The notes under the pieces are model-generated. The model saw only the letters and a program-made list of their open reading frames with translations. It did not search any database and was not told the DNA's origin. A stretch of DNA of 64,000 nt from Acidovorax sp. FJL06 (lineage in GTDB: Bacteria; Pseudomonadota; Gammaproteobacteria; Burkholderiales; Burkholderiaceae_C). The position numbers were made by a program, and so were the translations under genes. Location: contig NZ_QAJR01000010.1 in the NCBI RefSeq assembly GCF_003852545.1, positions 124,001 to 188,000 of the forward strand, read 5' to 3'. Positions 53,172 through 63,709 of this stretch are shown here, piece after piece. Each line of letters opens with the position of its first letter. Position 1 is the stretch's first letter.

Positions 53172-53980
53172 CTTCCGGCCTGCGCGATGAAGTCGGTGGC
53201 CGCCGCGATCACCGCATCGGGCCGGTCGCGGTGCGGTGAATGCCCGCACGCAGGCAATTCGAGCAACCGCGTGCCCGGAACCCGGCGTGCGATGCCGCGG
53301 ATCTGCTCCAGCGTGCCGTACTCGTCGTCCACGCCCTGGATGGCGAGCACCGGCGCGCGGATGGCGGCGATCTCGGCCTCGATGTTCCATTGCCGAAAGG
53401 GCGGGTGCAGCCAGATGCGGTTCCAGCCCCAGAAGGCCGAGTCCGCATCGTCGTGGTAGCGGCCGAGCTTCGCAGGCAGGTCGGTGCTGCGGTACGCATC
53501 CCGCGCGATCTCGATGTTGGCGATGGTCACGTCTTCCACAAAGATATGTGGCGCCATCAGCACCAGGCCGCGCACGGCTGCAGGAAAGCGCGCCGCGTAC
53601 AGCAGCGCGATCGATCCGCCATCGCTGTGGCCCAGAAGCCAGGGCGCCTCGGTGAGGCCCAGGGCGTCGAAGAAGGCGGGCAGAACCTCGTGCGCCTGGC
53701 GGTGCATGAAGTCCACGTCCCAGGTTTCGTCAGGTTCGCGCGGGGTCGAGCGGCCATAGGCCGGACGCGAGAACACCAGGCCGCGCACACCGGCCGCGTT
53801 GCACAGGCGCTCGGGAAAATCCTTCCACATCGCCACCGAACCCAGGCCTTCGTGCAGGAACACGAGCAGCGGGGCAGCGCTGCGCTCGGGCGCGATCCAC
53901 TGGTGCTCGATGTGCACCGTGCGGCCGCGCCAGGCGATGCTGGCGAACCCCGTGGCGGGAGAAGACGCCTGCGCCTTCAC
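53159..53980 (-). CDS. Alpha/beta hydrolase of the box cluster
   Basis: Product is 273 aa. The nucleophile elbow is LLGHSDGGSIAL; the oxyanion stretch VFLHEGLGSVAMW and the C-terminal GHSPHRDRP with the His complete the triad. The GTG at 53980 overlaps the bclA stop (GTGA), so translation is coupled. Lactone- or CoA-ester hydrolases are known in box clusters; this may remove a by-product such as a lactone of the semialdehyde, which is inference. It converges on the Crp-type gene with a 13-nt overlap. Confidence 0.88.
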   Translation of the reverse strand: MKAQASSPATGFASIAWRGRTVHIEHQWIAPERSAAPLLVFLHEGLGSVAMWKDFPERLCNAAGVRGLVFSRPAYGRSTPREPDETWDVDFMHRQAHEVLPAFFDALGLTEAPWLLGHSDGGSIALLYAARFPAAVRGLVLMAPHIFVEDVTIANIEIARDAYRSTDLPAKLGRYHDDADSAFWGWNRIWLHPPFRQWNIEAEIAAIRAPVLAIQGVDDEYGTLEQIRGIARRVPGTRLLELPACGHSPHRDRPDAVIAAATDFIAQAGSYST

Positions 53981-55524
53981 GCGCGGGCCTCCTTCTCGCG
54001 CAGGCGAAAGCGCTGGATCTTGCCGGTGGCGGTCTTGGGCAGCTCCTCGATGAACTCGATGAAGCGGGGGTACTTGTAGGCCGCCAGGCGCTCTTTCACG
54101 AAAGCCTGCAGCGCCTGCGCGTCCACCTGGTGGCCCTGCTTGAGCACCACGTAGGCCTTGGTCTTGGTCAGGCCCTCGCCGTCCTGCACGCCGATCACGG
54201 CCGATTCGAGCACGGCGGGGTGCTGCATCAGCGTGGCCTCCACCTCGAAGGGCGAGACATAGATGCCGCTGACCTTGAGCATGTCGTCGCTGCGGCCGGC
54301 GTAGGTGTAGTAGCCGTCGGTGTCGCGCGTGTACTTGTCGCCGCTCTTGGTCCAGCCGCCCTGGAAGGTCTCGCGCGATTTCTCGCGGTTGGCCCAGTAC
54401 ATCAGCGCCGCACTCGGGCCACGGATGTACAGGTCGCCCACCTCGCCGTCGGGCACGGGGCGGCCGTCCTCGCCGCGCAGCTCCACCTCGTAGCCCTCCA
54501 CGGGTTTGCCGGTGGTACCGTAGCGCACATCGCCCGGGCGGTTGGAGATGAAGATGTGCAGCATCTCGGTGGAGCCGATGCCGTCGATGATCTCGCAGCC
54601 GAAGCGCTCCTTGAAGCGCTGGGCGATCTCGCCCGGCAGGGCCTCGCCGGCCGACGAGCACATGCGCAGCGCCACGGCCTCGCGCGCCGGCAGCGCGGGC
54701 GATGCCAGCATGCCGGCAAAGCCCGTGGGCGCGCCGAAGAACACCGTGGGGCGGTGCTGCGTCCAGCGGCGGAAGGTGGCGTCGGGCGTGGGCCGCTCGG
54801 CCATCAGCACCACGGTGGCACCCACCGAGAGCGGGAAGGTCAGCGCATTGCCCAGGCCGTAGGCAAAGTACATCTTGGCGGCCGAGAAGCAGACATCGTT
54901 CTCCGTGAGGCCCAGCACCGGCTTGCCATAGAGCTCGGCCGTCCACCACAGGTTGGCATGGGTGTGCACCGTGCCCTTGGGCTTGCCGGTGGAGCCCGAG
55001 GAATACAGCCAGAAGCCCGGGTCGTCCGCGGCGGTGTTGACCGGCGCGGCGAGCGGCGTGGCCTGCGCCAGCGCGGCCTCGAAGTCCTGCGCGCCTTCGG
55101 GCAGCGGCCCGGTGGGCTGCGAGACGAGCAGGGTGCGCACCTCGTGCGGAGCGCGGCCCATGGCGTCCTGCAGCACGGCCAGCAGCGCGCTCGAAACGAT
55201 GGCCGCCTGCGCGCGGCTGTGGTCCAGCATGTAGGCGTAGTCGTCGGCCGTGAGCAGGGTGTTCACCGCCACCGGCACCACGCCCGCGTACAGGCAGCCC
55301 AGGAAGGCCACGGGCCAGTCGCTGCTGTCGTGCATGAGTAGCAGCACGCGCTCTTCACGGCGCACGCCCGCGTGGGTGAGGGCCGCGGCCAGGCGCCGCG
55401 CGCGGTCTTCCAGCGCGCCGTAGCCGAGGCTGCCGCGGTCGTCGATGTAGGCCGCGCGCTGTGCGCGGTCCCGGTTCAGCTCGAACAGGTGCTGGGCGAA
55501 ATTGAATCGTGGGGGCAGGCTCAT
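53977..55524 (-). CDS. bclA: Benzoate-CoA ligase
   Basis: Product is 515 aa of the benzoate-CoA ligase family: WLYSSGSTGKPKGTVHTHANL, FSAAKMYFAYGLGNALTFP, IDGIGSTEMLHIFISN, SGDKYTRDTDGYYTYAGRSDDM and the catalytic Lys in LPKTATGKIQRF. It activates benzoate to benzoyl-CoA with ATP, the first step of the aerobic box pathway. AGGAG lies upstream of the ATG. It is the third gene of the DUF4863-boxD-bclA-hydrolase operon. Confidence 0.95.
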   Translation of the reverse strand: MSLPPRFNFAQHLFELNRDRAQRAAYIDDRGSLGYGALEDRARRLAAALTHAGVRREERVLLLMHDSSDWPVAFLGCLYAGVVPVAVNTLLTADDYAYMLDHSRAQAAIVSSALLAVLQDAMGRAPHEVRTLLVSQPTGPLPEGAQDFEAALAQATPLAAPVNTAADDPGFWLYSSGSTGKPKGTVHTHANLWWTAELYGKPVLGLTENDVCFSAAKMYFAYGLGNALTFPLSVGATVVLMAERPTPDATFRRWTQHRPTVFFGAPTGFAGMLASPALPAREAVALRMCSSAGEALPGEIAQRFKERFGCEIIDGIGSTEMLHIFISNRPGDVRYGTTGKPVEGYEVELRGEDGRPVPDGEVGDLYIRGPSAALMYWANREKSRETFQGGWTKSGDKYTRDTDGYYTYAGRSDDMLKVSGIYVSPFEVEATLMQHPAVLESAVIGVQDGEGLTKTKAYVVLKQGHQVDAQALQAFVKERLAAYKYPRFIEFIEELPKTATGKIQRFRLREKEARA

Positions 55525-55587
55525 GGTGTTGTCTCCTTGGGGCCTCTCGGGTCGGATGCGCGTTGTGTGCCGCGTCTTGTGTGGATG

Positions 55588-57138
55588 TCAGAGTCCCAGT
55601 GCCGCCAGCACGCCGGGGCTGGCCTGCACGGCCGTGCGCTGGTGGTAGAAATCGAGCGCGCGCAGGCCGCCCAGCTCCGCGCCGCCGCCCGCGCGGCCCG
55701 GGCCGCCGTGCTGCGACATGGGCATCACGTTGCCATGGCCGCTGTGCGCCTGCGCCACGTCGGGCGTGACCACGTGCACGCGGCCATGGCTGGCGGCCAC
55801 GGCCAGCGCGGTCTGTGCCAGTGCGGTTTCGTCGCTGCCATAGAGCGAGGTGACCAGCGAACCCTGGCCCCGGTGCGCCAGCGCGACGGCATGCGCGCTG
55901 TCGCGGTAGGGCAGCAGCGTGGCCACGGGGCCGAAGACCTCCACGTCGTGCACCGCCTGCGCGGCATCGGCATCGCGCGCGCCCAGCAGCACCGGGCCGA
56001 TGCAGGCGGCCACGGCCGGGTCGGCGTCCACCAGCGGCCGGTCGCGCCCGTCGTGCAACACAGTGGCCTGCGCTTGCAGCGCGGCCAGGCCTTCGCGCAC
56101 GGCAGTTAGCTGGGCCCGGCTGACCAGCGAGCCCATGCGCACGCTGTCATTGCGCGGGTTGCCCACGGTGATGCCGGCGAGCTTGGTGCCAATGGCCTCG
56201 GCCGCGGCGTCGTACACCTCGGCCGGCACCAGGATGCGGCGGATCGCCGTGCACTTCTGGCCCGATTTCACCGTCATCTCGCGCACCACCTCGCGCACCA
56301 GCAGGTTGAAGGCCTCGCTGCCTGGCGCCTCGCCCGGCAGCAGCACGGCGCTGTTGAGGCTGTCGGCCTCGATGTTGGCGCGCACCGAGCGCTGCGCCAC
56401 CGCAGGGTGCGAGCGGATCACGCCCGCCGTCTCGGCCGAACCGGTGAACGACACCACGTCGAAGGGCTGCAGCTGGTCCATGAGCCCGGCCGAGCTGCCG
56501 GCGATGACCGACAGCGCGCCCGCAGGCAGAACGCCTGCGTCCACCACATCCTTGACCATGCGCTGGGTGAGCCAGGCCGTGGCCGTGGCCGGCTTGACGA
56601 TGACCGGCACGCCCGAGAGCAGGGCCGGCGCAGCCTTTTCCCACAGCCCCCAGGAGGGGAAGTTGAAGGCATTGATGAACAGCGCCACGCCCTGCGTGGG
56701 CACCGACAGGTGCTGGGCCTGGAACACCGGCTCCTTGCCCAGGCGCACGGCATCACCGTCGCGCAGGGCACGCACATCGCCCAGGGCATCGCCCCACTTG
56801 GCGTACTGGCCCAGGGTGAAGATGGCACCGTCGATGTCCACGGCCGAATCGTTCTTCACCGTGCCGGCGTTGGCGGTGGCGATCTCGTAGTAGGCATCGC
56901 GGTTGGCCAGCAGCACCTTGACGATGGCCGCCAGCAGCGCGGCGCGTTCGCGGTAGGTCAGGGCGCGCAGGGCCGCACCGCCCTGCTGGCGCGCAAAGCT
57001 GAAGGCCTCGGCCAGGTCGAGCCCGGTGGAATCCACGCGCACCAGTTCATTGCCCAGCACCGGGTCGAACAGGGGCGTACCGTTGCCGGTGCCGGCCTGC
57101 CAGCGGCCGGCGGCGTAGTTGGAGAGGAGTTCGGTCAT
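55588..57138 (-). CDS. boxD: 3,4-dehydroadipyl-CoA semialdehyde dehydrogenase
   Basis: Product is 516 aa of the aldehyde dehydrogenase superfamily. NAFNFPSWGLWEKAAPALL, FTGSAETAG, the catalytic Cys in VKSGQKCTAIRR, and EVFGPVATLLPY are visible, with NIEADSLNSAVLL replacing the usual Glu motif as in the PaaZ/BoxD branch. It oxidises the ring-cleavage product of BoxC with NADP+. The start at 57138 (MTELLSNYAAGRWQ) is the conserved one. It follows DUF4863 by 26 nt. Confidence 0.92.
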   Translation of the reverse strand: MTELLSNYAAGRWQAGTGNGTPLFDPVLGNELVRVDSTGLDLAEAFSFARQQGGAALRALTYRERAALLAAIVKVLLANRDAYYEIATANAGTVKNDSAVDIDGAIFTLGQYAKWGDALGDVRALRDGDAVRLGKEPVFQAQHLSVPTQGVALFINAFNFPSWGLWEKAAPALLSGVPVIVKPATATAWLTQRMVKDVVDAGVLPAGALSVIAGSSAGLMDQLQPFDVVSFTGSAETAGVIRSHPAVAQRSVRANIEADSLNSAVLLPGEAPGSEAFNLLVREVVREMTVKSGQKCTAIRRILVPAEVYDAAAEAIGTKLAGITVGNPRNDSVRMGSLVSRAQLTAVREGLAALQAQATVLHDGRDRPLVDADPAVAACIGPVLLGARDADAAQAVHDVEVFGPVATLLPYRDSAHAVALAHRGQGSLVTSLYGSDETALAQTALAVAASHGRVHVVTPDVAQAHSGHGNVMPMSQHGGPGRAGGGAELGGLRALDFYHQRTAVQASPGVLAALGL

Positions 57139-57164
57139 ACAGATAGGCGGAGAAAAGGCGGGTA

Positions 57165-57638
57165 TCAGGCCTTGGTGAATTGGATTTGCCCCTCGGGCAG
57201 GAGGTAGAGCACCAGCGCACGGCCCTGGGCCACAGTCGGCCGGTGGGCGGTGCCCGGCCCGTAGACGCACCAGCCCGCGGGCCGGCCGTCGAAGGTGGCG
57301 CTGCTGCCCTCGATGGGCATGATCAGGTCGATCTCGCCGTTCGGGTGCGTGTGGTGCGGGCCGGCCAGGTCCTGCATGTCGACCACGTCCACCGAAAAGC
57401 GGTGCAGCGCGTCCTCGGCCTTGAACACCCGGCCGTACTTGATGCCGCCGCCCTCGCGCTCGCACAGCCAGCCCTCGGCCACGCCGGTGATACAGGCGTC
57501 GCGCAGCTGCGCATAGGTGGCGCTGCCGGCGCCATGGGTGGTGTTGAGCCACTGGTCCAGCGCCGCGTCCAGCGGCTGCCCGGCGATCTGGCCCGTCAAC
57601 GCGGCAAGGGTCTGGTGAAATACGGCTTTGGTGGGCAT
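57165..57638 (-). CDS. DUF4863 family protein (cupin-like)
   Basis: Product is 157 aa. A cupin-like core is seen in MQDLAGPHHTHPNGEIDLIMPI, GWCVYGPGTAHRPTV and ALVLYLLPEGQIQF, with His-His-Glu-His metal-site candidates. The family includes 4-hydroxylaminobenzoate lyase and is often the first gene of benzoate box operons, where its job is not established. Its ATG at 57638 has GAGA upstream. Expressed from the promoter at 57742-57770, divergent from boxR. Confidence 0.8.
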   Translation of the reverse strand: MPTKAVFHQTLAALTGQIAGQPLDAALDQWLNTTHGAGSATYAQLRDACITGVAEGWLCEREGGGIKYGRVFKAEDALHRFSVDVVDMQDLAGPHHTHPNGEIDLIMPIEGSSATFDGRPAGWCVYGPGTAHRPTVAQGRALVLYLLPEGQIQFTKA

Positions 57639-57719
57639 AGGCGTGTCTCGAAAGAAGGCGTCAGGGGCACAAGCGCGAAGGCAGGGGGTTGATCCATGTC
57701 CTTGCGCCACCCCAAAACA

Positions 57720-57783
57720 TGCAGTATGTTGCGCAACATGAACAATAGTTTCTGATTTAATTAACGTCAAGCACTATAGTGCA
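57720..57783. promoter_or_regulatory. Divergent boxR/DUF4863 promoters with TGCA-type operators
   Basis: Minus-strand promoter: TTGACG (complement of 57765-57770), 17-bp spacer, TATTGT (complement of 57742-57747). The boxR side has a -10-like TATAGT at 57775-57780. Two TGC-N6-TGCA-type sites overlap them: TGCA-N6-TGCG at 57720-57733 and AGCA-N6-TGCA at 57770-57783, the latter containing GCACTATAGTGC. They resemble operators of BzdR/BoxR. Confidence 0.7.
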
Positions 57784-57840
57784 TATTTGGTATTTTCCCT
57801 GAGCAGCGGCCAGGGTGGCAATTGGCGGACGAGGATGGGT

Positions 57841-58776
57841 ATGAACGAACAAGAAGAGGCAGGGATGGGCCTGCCGGTGACCGCAACGGCCACCGCCGTG
57901 GCCGAGGAACCCAAGAACCCCGTGCTGGTGGCGCTGGGGGAGCGGGTGCGCAACCTGCGCGCGCAGCGGGGCCTGACGCGCAAGGCCGTGGCCCTGGCGG
58001 CCGACGTGTCGGAACGGCACCTGGCCAACCTGGAATACGGCACGGGCAATGCCTCCATCCTGGTGCTGCAGCAGGTGGCAGGGGCGCTGCATTGCTCGCT
58101 GGCCGAACTGGCGGGAGACTTCACGACGCGCTCGCCCGAATGGCTGCTGATCCGCGAGCTGCTGGAGCACCGCAGCGAGCCCGAGCTGCGCCGCGTGCGC
58201 CTGGCCCTGCATGAGCTGCTGAGCGGCGGCAGCAATGACACAGCCCGGCACGGGCGCATCGCCCTGGTGGGCCTGCGGGGGGCCGGAAAGTCCACCCTGG
58301 GGCCTCTGCTGGCGCGCGCACTCGATGTGCCTTTCATCGAGCTGAGCCGCGAGATCGAAAGCCTGGCGGGCTGCAGCGTGCGCGAGATCCACGACCTCTA
58401 TGGCACCACGGCCTACCGCCGCTATGAACGCCGGGCGCTGGAAGAAACGATCCAGATCCACAGCGAGGTCGTGATCGCCACCCCGGGCGGCATTGTGTCG
58501 GACCCCGCCACCTTCAACGAGCTGCTGGCGCACTGCACCACCGTCTGGCTGCGCGCCGCGCCCGAGGAGCACATGGGCCGCGTGGCGGCCCAGGGCGACA
58601 TGCGCCCCATGGCGGCCAGCAAGGAGGCCATGGACGACCTCAAGCGCATTCTGGACGGGCGCGCCGCCTTCTATTCCAAGGCCGACATCACGATCGACAC
58701 CTCGGGGCAGACGCCCGAACAAAGCCTGGCCGCGCTGCACGCGGGCGTGCGCAAAGCCACGGCCCGGGCGGCCTGA
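57841..58776 (+). CDS. boxR: BoxR, benzoyl-CoA-responsive regulator
   Basis: Product is 311 aa. Residues 32-91 are an XRE-type HTH (LRAQRGLTRKAVALAADVSERHLANLE). The C-terminal part is a shikimate-kinase-like domain with a P-loop GLRGAGKST (144-152) and FIELSREIE, as in BzdR/BoxR, where it binds benzoyl-CoA rather than acting as a kinase. It represses box genes until benzoyl-CoA forms. GAGG lies 6 nt before the ATG at 57841; two upstream ATGs are possible. TGCA-N6 motifs occur at both flanking promoters. Confidence 0.94.
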   Translation: MNEQEEAGMGLPVTATATAVAEEPKNPVLVALGERVRNLRAQRGLTRKAVALAADVSERHLANLEYGTGNASILVLQQVAGALHCSLAELAGDFTTRSPEWLLIRELLEHRSEPELRRVRLALHELLSGGSNDTARHGRIALVGLRGAGKSTLGPLLARALDVPFIELSREIESLAGCSVREIHDLYGTTAYRRYERRALEETIQIHSEVVIATPGGIVSDPATFNELLAHCTTVWLRAAPEEHMGRVAAQGDMRPMAASKEAMDDLKRILDGRAAFYSKADITIDTSGQTPEQSLAALHAGVRKATARAA

Positions 58777-58891
58777 GCCCCTCCCGCCGGGCCGCCGCGC
58801 CCCATCGGCCCCGCCCAACGCGGGGCACGGCCCGGCCCCGGCCGACGCCCCCCCGCCTGCACACCAGCTCCTGATGGGAAACCGCAAAACA

Positions 58892-58958
58892 TGCATTGAC
58901 TTGCCTGTTGATATGCAGCATGATGCACATCAACGGACGAAACATGCATTATTTTGCA
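58892..58958 (+). promoter_or_regulatory. boxC promoter with three TGCA-N6 operators
   Basis: A -35 TTGACT (58896-58901), 17-bp spacer and -10 CATGAT (58919-58924) are overlapped by TGCA-N6-TGCC (58892-58905), TGCA-N6-TGCA (58914-58927) and TGCA-N6-TGCA (58945-58958). The sites are 22 and 31 bp apart, close to two and three helix turns. Repression by BoxR is inference from family knowledge. Confidence 0.75.
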
Positions 58959-58981
58959 CAAACCCATTCCACGGAGACGCC

Positions 58982-60652
<1,671 letters not shown>

Positions 60653-60653
60653 C

Positions 60654-60735
60654 CCCCTGAGTCGCCTGCGGCGCCTTCCCCCTCAGGGGGACGACGCCCT
60701 CGCTGCGGGGCGGCCCTTGCTCGGCGTCCCTGGCC
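60654..60735. repeat. Dispersed C-rich/G-rich intergenic repeat, copy 2
   Basis: CCCCCTGAG ... CTCAGGGGG forms an inverted repeat, followed by GACGACGCCCTCGCTGCGGG and CGGCCCTTGCTCGGCGTCCC. The layout matches 17231-17306. It occupies much of the 161-nt boxC-boxB gap and would form a hairpin between the two reading frames, which could lower downstream expression. Confidence 0.65.
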
Positions 60736-60813
60736 CAGGCCGTGCCAGTTGCAGGCACTGCGGGTTGCAAGCAGCACCAAGGATCACTGAATTTCTACTC
60801 CAAGGAGACCTCC

Positions 60814-62241
60814 ATGAGCACCATCAACTACAGCGAGAAGATCCCCAACAACGTCAACCTCGGCGAAGACCGCACGCTGCAGCGCGCGCTCGAAGGCTGG
60901 CAGCCCAACTTCATCAACTGGTGGGACGACGTGGGCCCCGAGGGATCGACCAACCACGAGGTCTACCTGCGCACCGCCGTGAGCGTGGACCCCAACGGCT
61001 GGGCCCAGTTCGGCCACGTGAAGATGCGCGACTACCGCTGGGGCATCTTCCTGAACCCGGGCGACGCCAACCGCGAGATCCACTTCGGTGACCACAAGGG
61101 TGAGAAGGCCTGGCAGGACGTGCCTGGCGAGCACCGCGCCAACCTGCGCCGCATCATCGTGACGCAAGGCGACACCGAGCCCGCATCGGTCGAGCAGCAG
61201 CGCCACCTGGGCCTCACGGCGCCCAGCATGTACGACCTGCGCAACCTCTTCCAGATCAATGTGGAAGAAGGCCGCCACCTGTGGGCCATGGTCTACCTGC
61301 TGCACAAGCACTTCGGCCGCGACGGCCGCGAAGAGGCCGAGGCGCTGCTGCAGCGCACCTCGGGCGACGAGAACAACCCGCGCATCCTGGGCGCCTTCAA
61401 CGAAAAGACGCCCGACTGGCTGGCGTTTTTCATGTTCACCTACTTCACCGACCGCGACGGCAAGTTCCAGCTCTCGGCCCTGGCCGAAAGCGCGTTCGAC
61501 CCGCTGGCACGCACCACCAAGTTCATGCTCACCGAGGAGGCCCACCACATGTTTGTGGGCGAAAGCGGCATCTCGCGCGTGCTGGCGCGCACCGCGCAGG
61601 TGATGAACGAGCTCAAGACCGACGACCCACAGAAGGTGCGCGCGGCTGGCGCCATCGACCTCCCCACGGTGCAGCGTTACCTCAACTTCCACTACAGCGT
61701 GACCATCGACCTGTTCGGCGCCGACCAGTCGAGCAACGCCGCCACCTTCTACAGCTCGGGCCTCAAGGGCCGCTATGAAGAAGGCAAACGCACGGACGAC
61801 CACATCCTCAAGGGCCAGACCTACAAGGTGCTGGAGGTCAAGGACGGCCAGCTGCTGGAGAAGGATGTGCCCATGCTCAACGCGCTCAATGAAGTGCTGC
61901 GTGACGACTTCATCAAGGATTCCATGGCCGGTGTGGGCCGCTGGAACAAGGTGCTGGAAAAAGCCGGCATCCCCACGCGCCTGTCGGTGCCGCACAAGGC
62001 CTTCAACCGCCAGATCGGCGCGCTGGCCGGCATCAAGATGTCGCCCGACGGCCGCGTGGTGAGCGAAGCGGAATGGAGCGCGCGCAAGGCCGAGTGGCTG
62101 CCCACGCCCGAGGACTTTGCGTTCGTGGCCTCGCTCATGGGCCGCGTGGTGGAGCCGGGCAAGTTCGCGGGCTGGATTGCGCCGCCGGTCATGGGCATCA
62201 ACCGCCAGCCGGTGGATTTCGAGTACGTGCGCTTCGGCTGA
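60814..62241 (+). CDS. boxB: Benzoyl-CoA 2,3-epoxidase oxygenase subunit BoxB
   Basis: Product is 475 aa, the size of known BoxB. Diiron ligands are expected at Glu152 and His155 in VEEGRHLW and Glu242 and His245 in TEEAHHMF, which match the A. evansii numbering shifted by two. It epoxidises benzoyl-CoA with O2, receiving electrons from BoxA. AAGGAG lies 6 nt before the ATG at 60814. It follows boxC after a repeat-filled spacer and precedes boxA by 136 nt. Confidence 0.97.
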   Translation: MSTINYSEKIPNNVNLGEDRTLQRALEGWQPNFINWWDDVGPEGSTNHEVYLRTAVSVDPNGWAQFGHVKMRDYRWGIFLNPGDANREIHFGDHKGEKAWQDVPGEHRANLRRIIVTQGDTEPASVEQQRHLGLTAPSMYDLRNLFQINVEEGRHLWAMVYLLHKHFGRDGREEAEALLQRTSGDENNPRILGAFNEKTPDWLAFFMFTYFTDRDGKFQLSALAESAFDPLARTTKFMLTEEAHHMFVGESGISRVLARTAQVMNELKTDDPQKVRAAGAIDLPTVQRYLNFHYSVTIDLFGADQSSNAATFYSSGLKGRYEEGKRTDDHILKGQTYKVLEVKDGQLLEKDVPMLNALNEVLRDDFIKDSMAGVGRWNKVLEKAGIPTRLSVPHKAFNRQIGALAGIKMSPDGRVVSEAEWSARKAEWLPTPEDFAFVASLMGRVVEPGKFAGWIAPPVMGINRQPVDFEYVRFG

Positions 62242-62377
62242 CCCGCCCGCACGCCACCGCAGCCCCGCCGCGCCACGGCGGGGCGACACGGGACGGGGCC
62301 CCCACGTATTTGCCGATAGCGCACCCCGCCCGCCTCCCGGTACAACCCACCTACCGCGAGGCCTTCAGGAGAACACC

Positions 62378-63646
62378 ATGGATATGGCCGTCCAAGCCGC
62401 CGTCATCAAGCAGCACCTGATCGACCCCGAGATCTGCATCCGCTGCAACACCTGCGAGGCCACCTGCCCGGTGGGTGCCATCACGCACGACGACACCAAC
62501 TACGTCGTGCGGGCCGACGTGTGCAATGGCTGCATGGCCTGCATCTCGCCCTGCCCCACGGGCTCCATCGACAACTGGCGCACCATGCCCCTGGCACGTG
62601 CGTACACGGTCGAGGAGCAGCTCACCTGGGAAGAACTGCCGCCCGAACTCACGCCCGATGCACTGGCCGCCGAGGGCGTCGCGCCGGCCCTGGATGCCAT
62701 GCCACCGTCCACACCTGCCGCGCCGGTGGAGCCGGGCACGCAGGCGTTCCGCTCGGCCCAGTACGGCGCCACCGTGCCGCCCTGGTCTGCGGCCCACCCG
62801 TACACCAACCTGTTCCCCCCCAAGAGCCCCACCACGGCCACCGTGGTGGGCAACTTCAACTGCACCGAGGCAGGCTTTGAAAGCGAGACGCACCACGTGG
62901 TGCTGGACTTCGGCAGCATGCCGTTTCCGGTGCTGGAGGGACAGTCGATTGGCATCATTCCGCCGGGTGAGGACGCCCTGGGCAAGGCGCACCACGCGCG
63001 CCAATACTCGATCGCCAGCCCACGCAATGGCGAGCGCCCCGGCTACAACAACCTGGCGCTGACCGTGAAGCGCGTGACCCAGGACCACGACGGCAATACG
63101 GTGCGGGGCGTGGCCTCCAACTACATGTGCGACCTGAAGGTGGGCGACAAGGTGCAGGTGGTGGGGCCGTTTGGCAGCTCCTTCCTCATGCCCAACCATC
63201 CCCGCTCGCACATCGTGATGATCTGCACCGGCACCGGCAGCGCCCCCATGCGCGCGATGACCGAATGGCGCAGGCGCCTGCGCAACAGCGGCAAGTTCGA
63301 AGGGGGCAAGCTCATGCTGTTCTTCGGCGCCCGCACCCAGCAGGAGCTGCCCTACTTCGGCCCGCTGCAGAACCTGCCCAAGGATTTCATCGACATCAAC
63401 CTCGCGTTCTCGCGCACGGCCGGGCAGCCCCGGCGCTATGTGCAGGACCTGATGCGCGAGCGCGCCGCCGACCTGGCCGCGCTGCTGCGTGATGGCGGCA
63501 GCCACTTCTATGTGTGCGGCCTCAAGAGCATGGAAGAAGGCGTGGTGATGGCCCTGCGCGACATCGCCAGCGAGGCCGGACTGGACTGGGACACCGTGGG
63601 CCCGGCCCTCCAGCGCGAGGGGCGCCTGCACCTCGAAACCTACTGA
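62378..63646 (+). CDS. boxA: Benzoyl-CoA epoxidase reductase subunit BoxA
   Basis: Product is 422 aa. An N-terminal 2x[4Fe-4S] ferredoxin part has [12 protein letters not shown] (Cys 20, 23, 26, 30) and [12 protein letters not shown] (Cys 49, 52, 55, 59). The C-terminal ferredoxin-NADP reductase module (about 150-420) has RQYSIASP for flavin and [12 protein letters not shown] for NADPH. A Pro-rich linker joins them. It passes electrons from NADPH to BoxB. CAGGAG precedes the ATG. A GC-rich hairpin at 63659-63679 follows. Confidence 0.96.
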   Translation: MDMAVQAAVIKQHLIDPEICIRCNTCEATCPVGAITHDDTNYVVRADVCNGCMACISPCPTGSIDNWRTMPLARAYTVEEQLTWEELPPELTPDALAAEGVAPALDAMPPSTPAAPVEPGTQAFRSAQYGATVPPWSAAHPYTNLFPPKSPTTATVVGNFNCTEAGFESETHHVVLDFGSMPFPVLEGQSIGIIPPGEDALGKAHHARQYSIASPRNGERPGYNNLALTVKRVTQDHDGNTVRGVASNYMCDLKVGDKVQVVGPFGSSFLMPNHPRSHIVMICTGTGSAPMRAMTEWRRRLRNSGKFEGGKLMLFFGARTQQELPYFGPLQNLPKDFIDINLAFSRTAGQPRRYVQDLMRERAADLAALLRDGGSHFYVCGLKSMEEGVVMALRDIASEAGLDWDTVGPALQREGRLHLETY

Positions 63647-63658
63647 GCCGCAGCGACA

Positions 63659-63679
63659 GGGCGGGCGCAGGGCCCGCCC
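63659..63679. terminator. GC-rich hairpin between convergent boxA and sufS
   Basis: GGGCGGGC and GCCCGCCC form an 8-bp stem with a five-base loop 13 nt past the boxA stop. No T-tract is present, so termination is plausible but not certain. Confidence 0.45.
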
Positions 63680-63709
63680 GCCCCCCGCCCCATCTATCTG
63701 CCAGGCCCC

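Noticed and set aside
57727-57738. TGTTGCGCAACA palindrome as an independent operator of another regulator
   Set aside because: It overlaps the TGCA-type site and the promoter start; there is no evidence for a separate regulator, so it was kept within the BoxR region.
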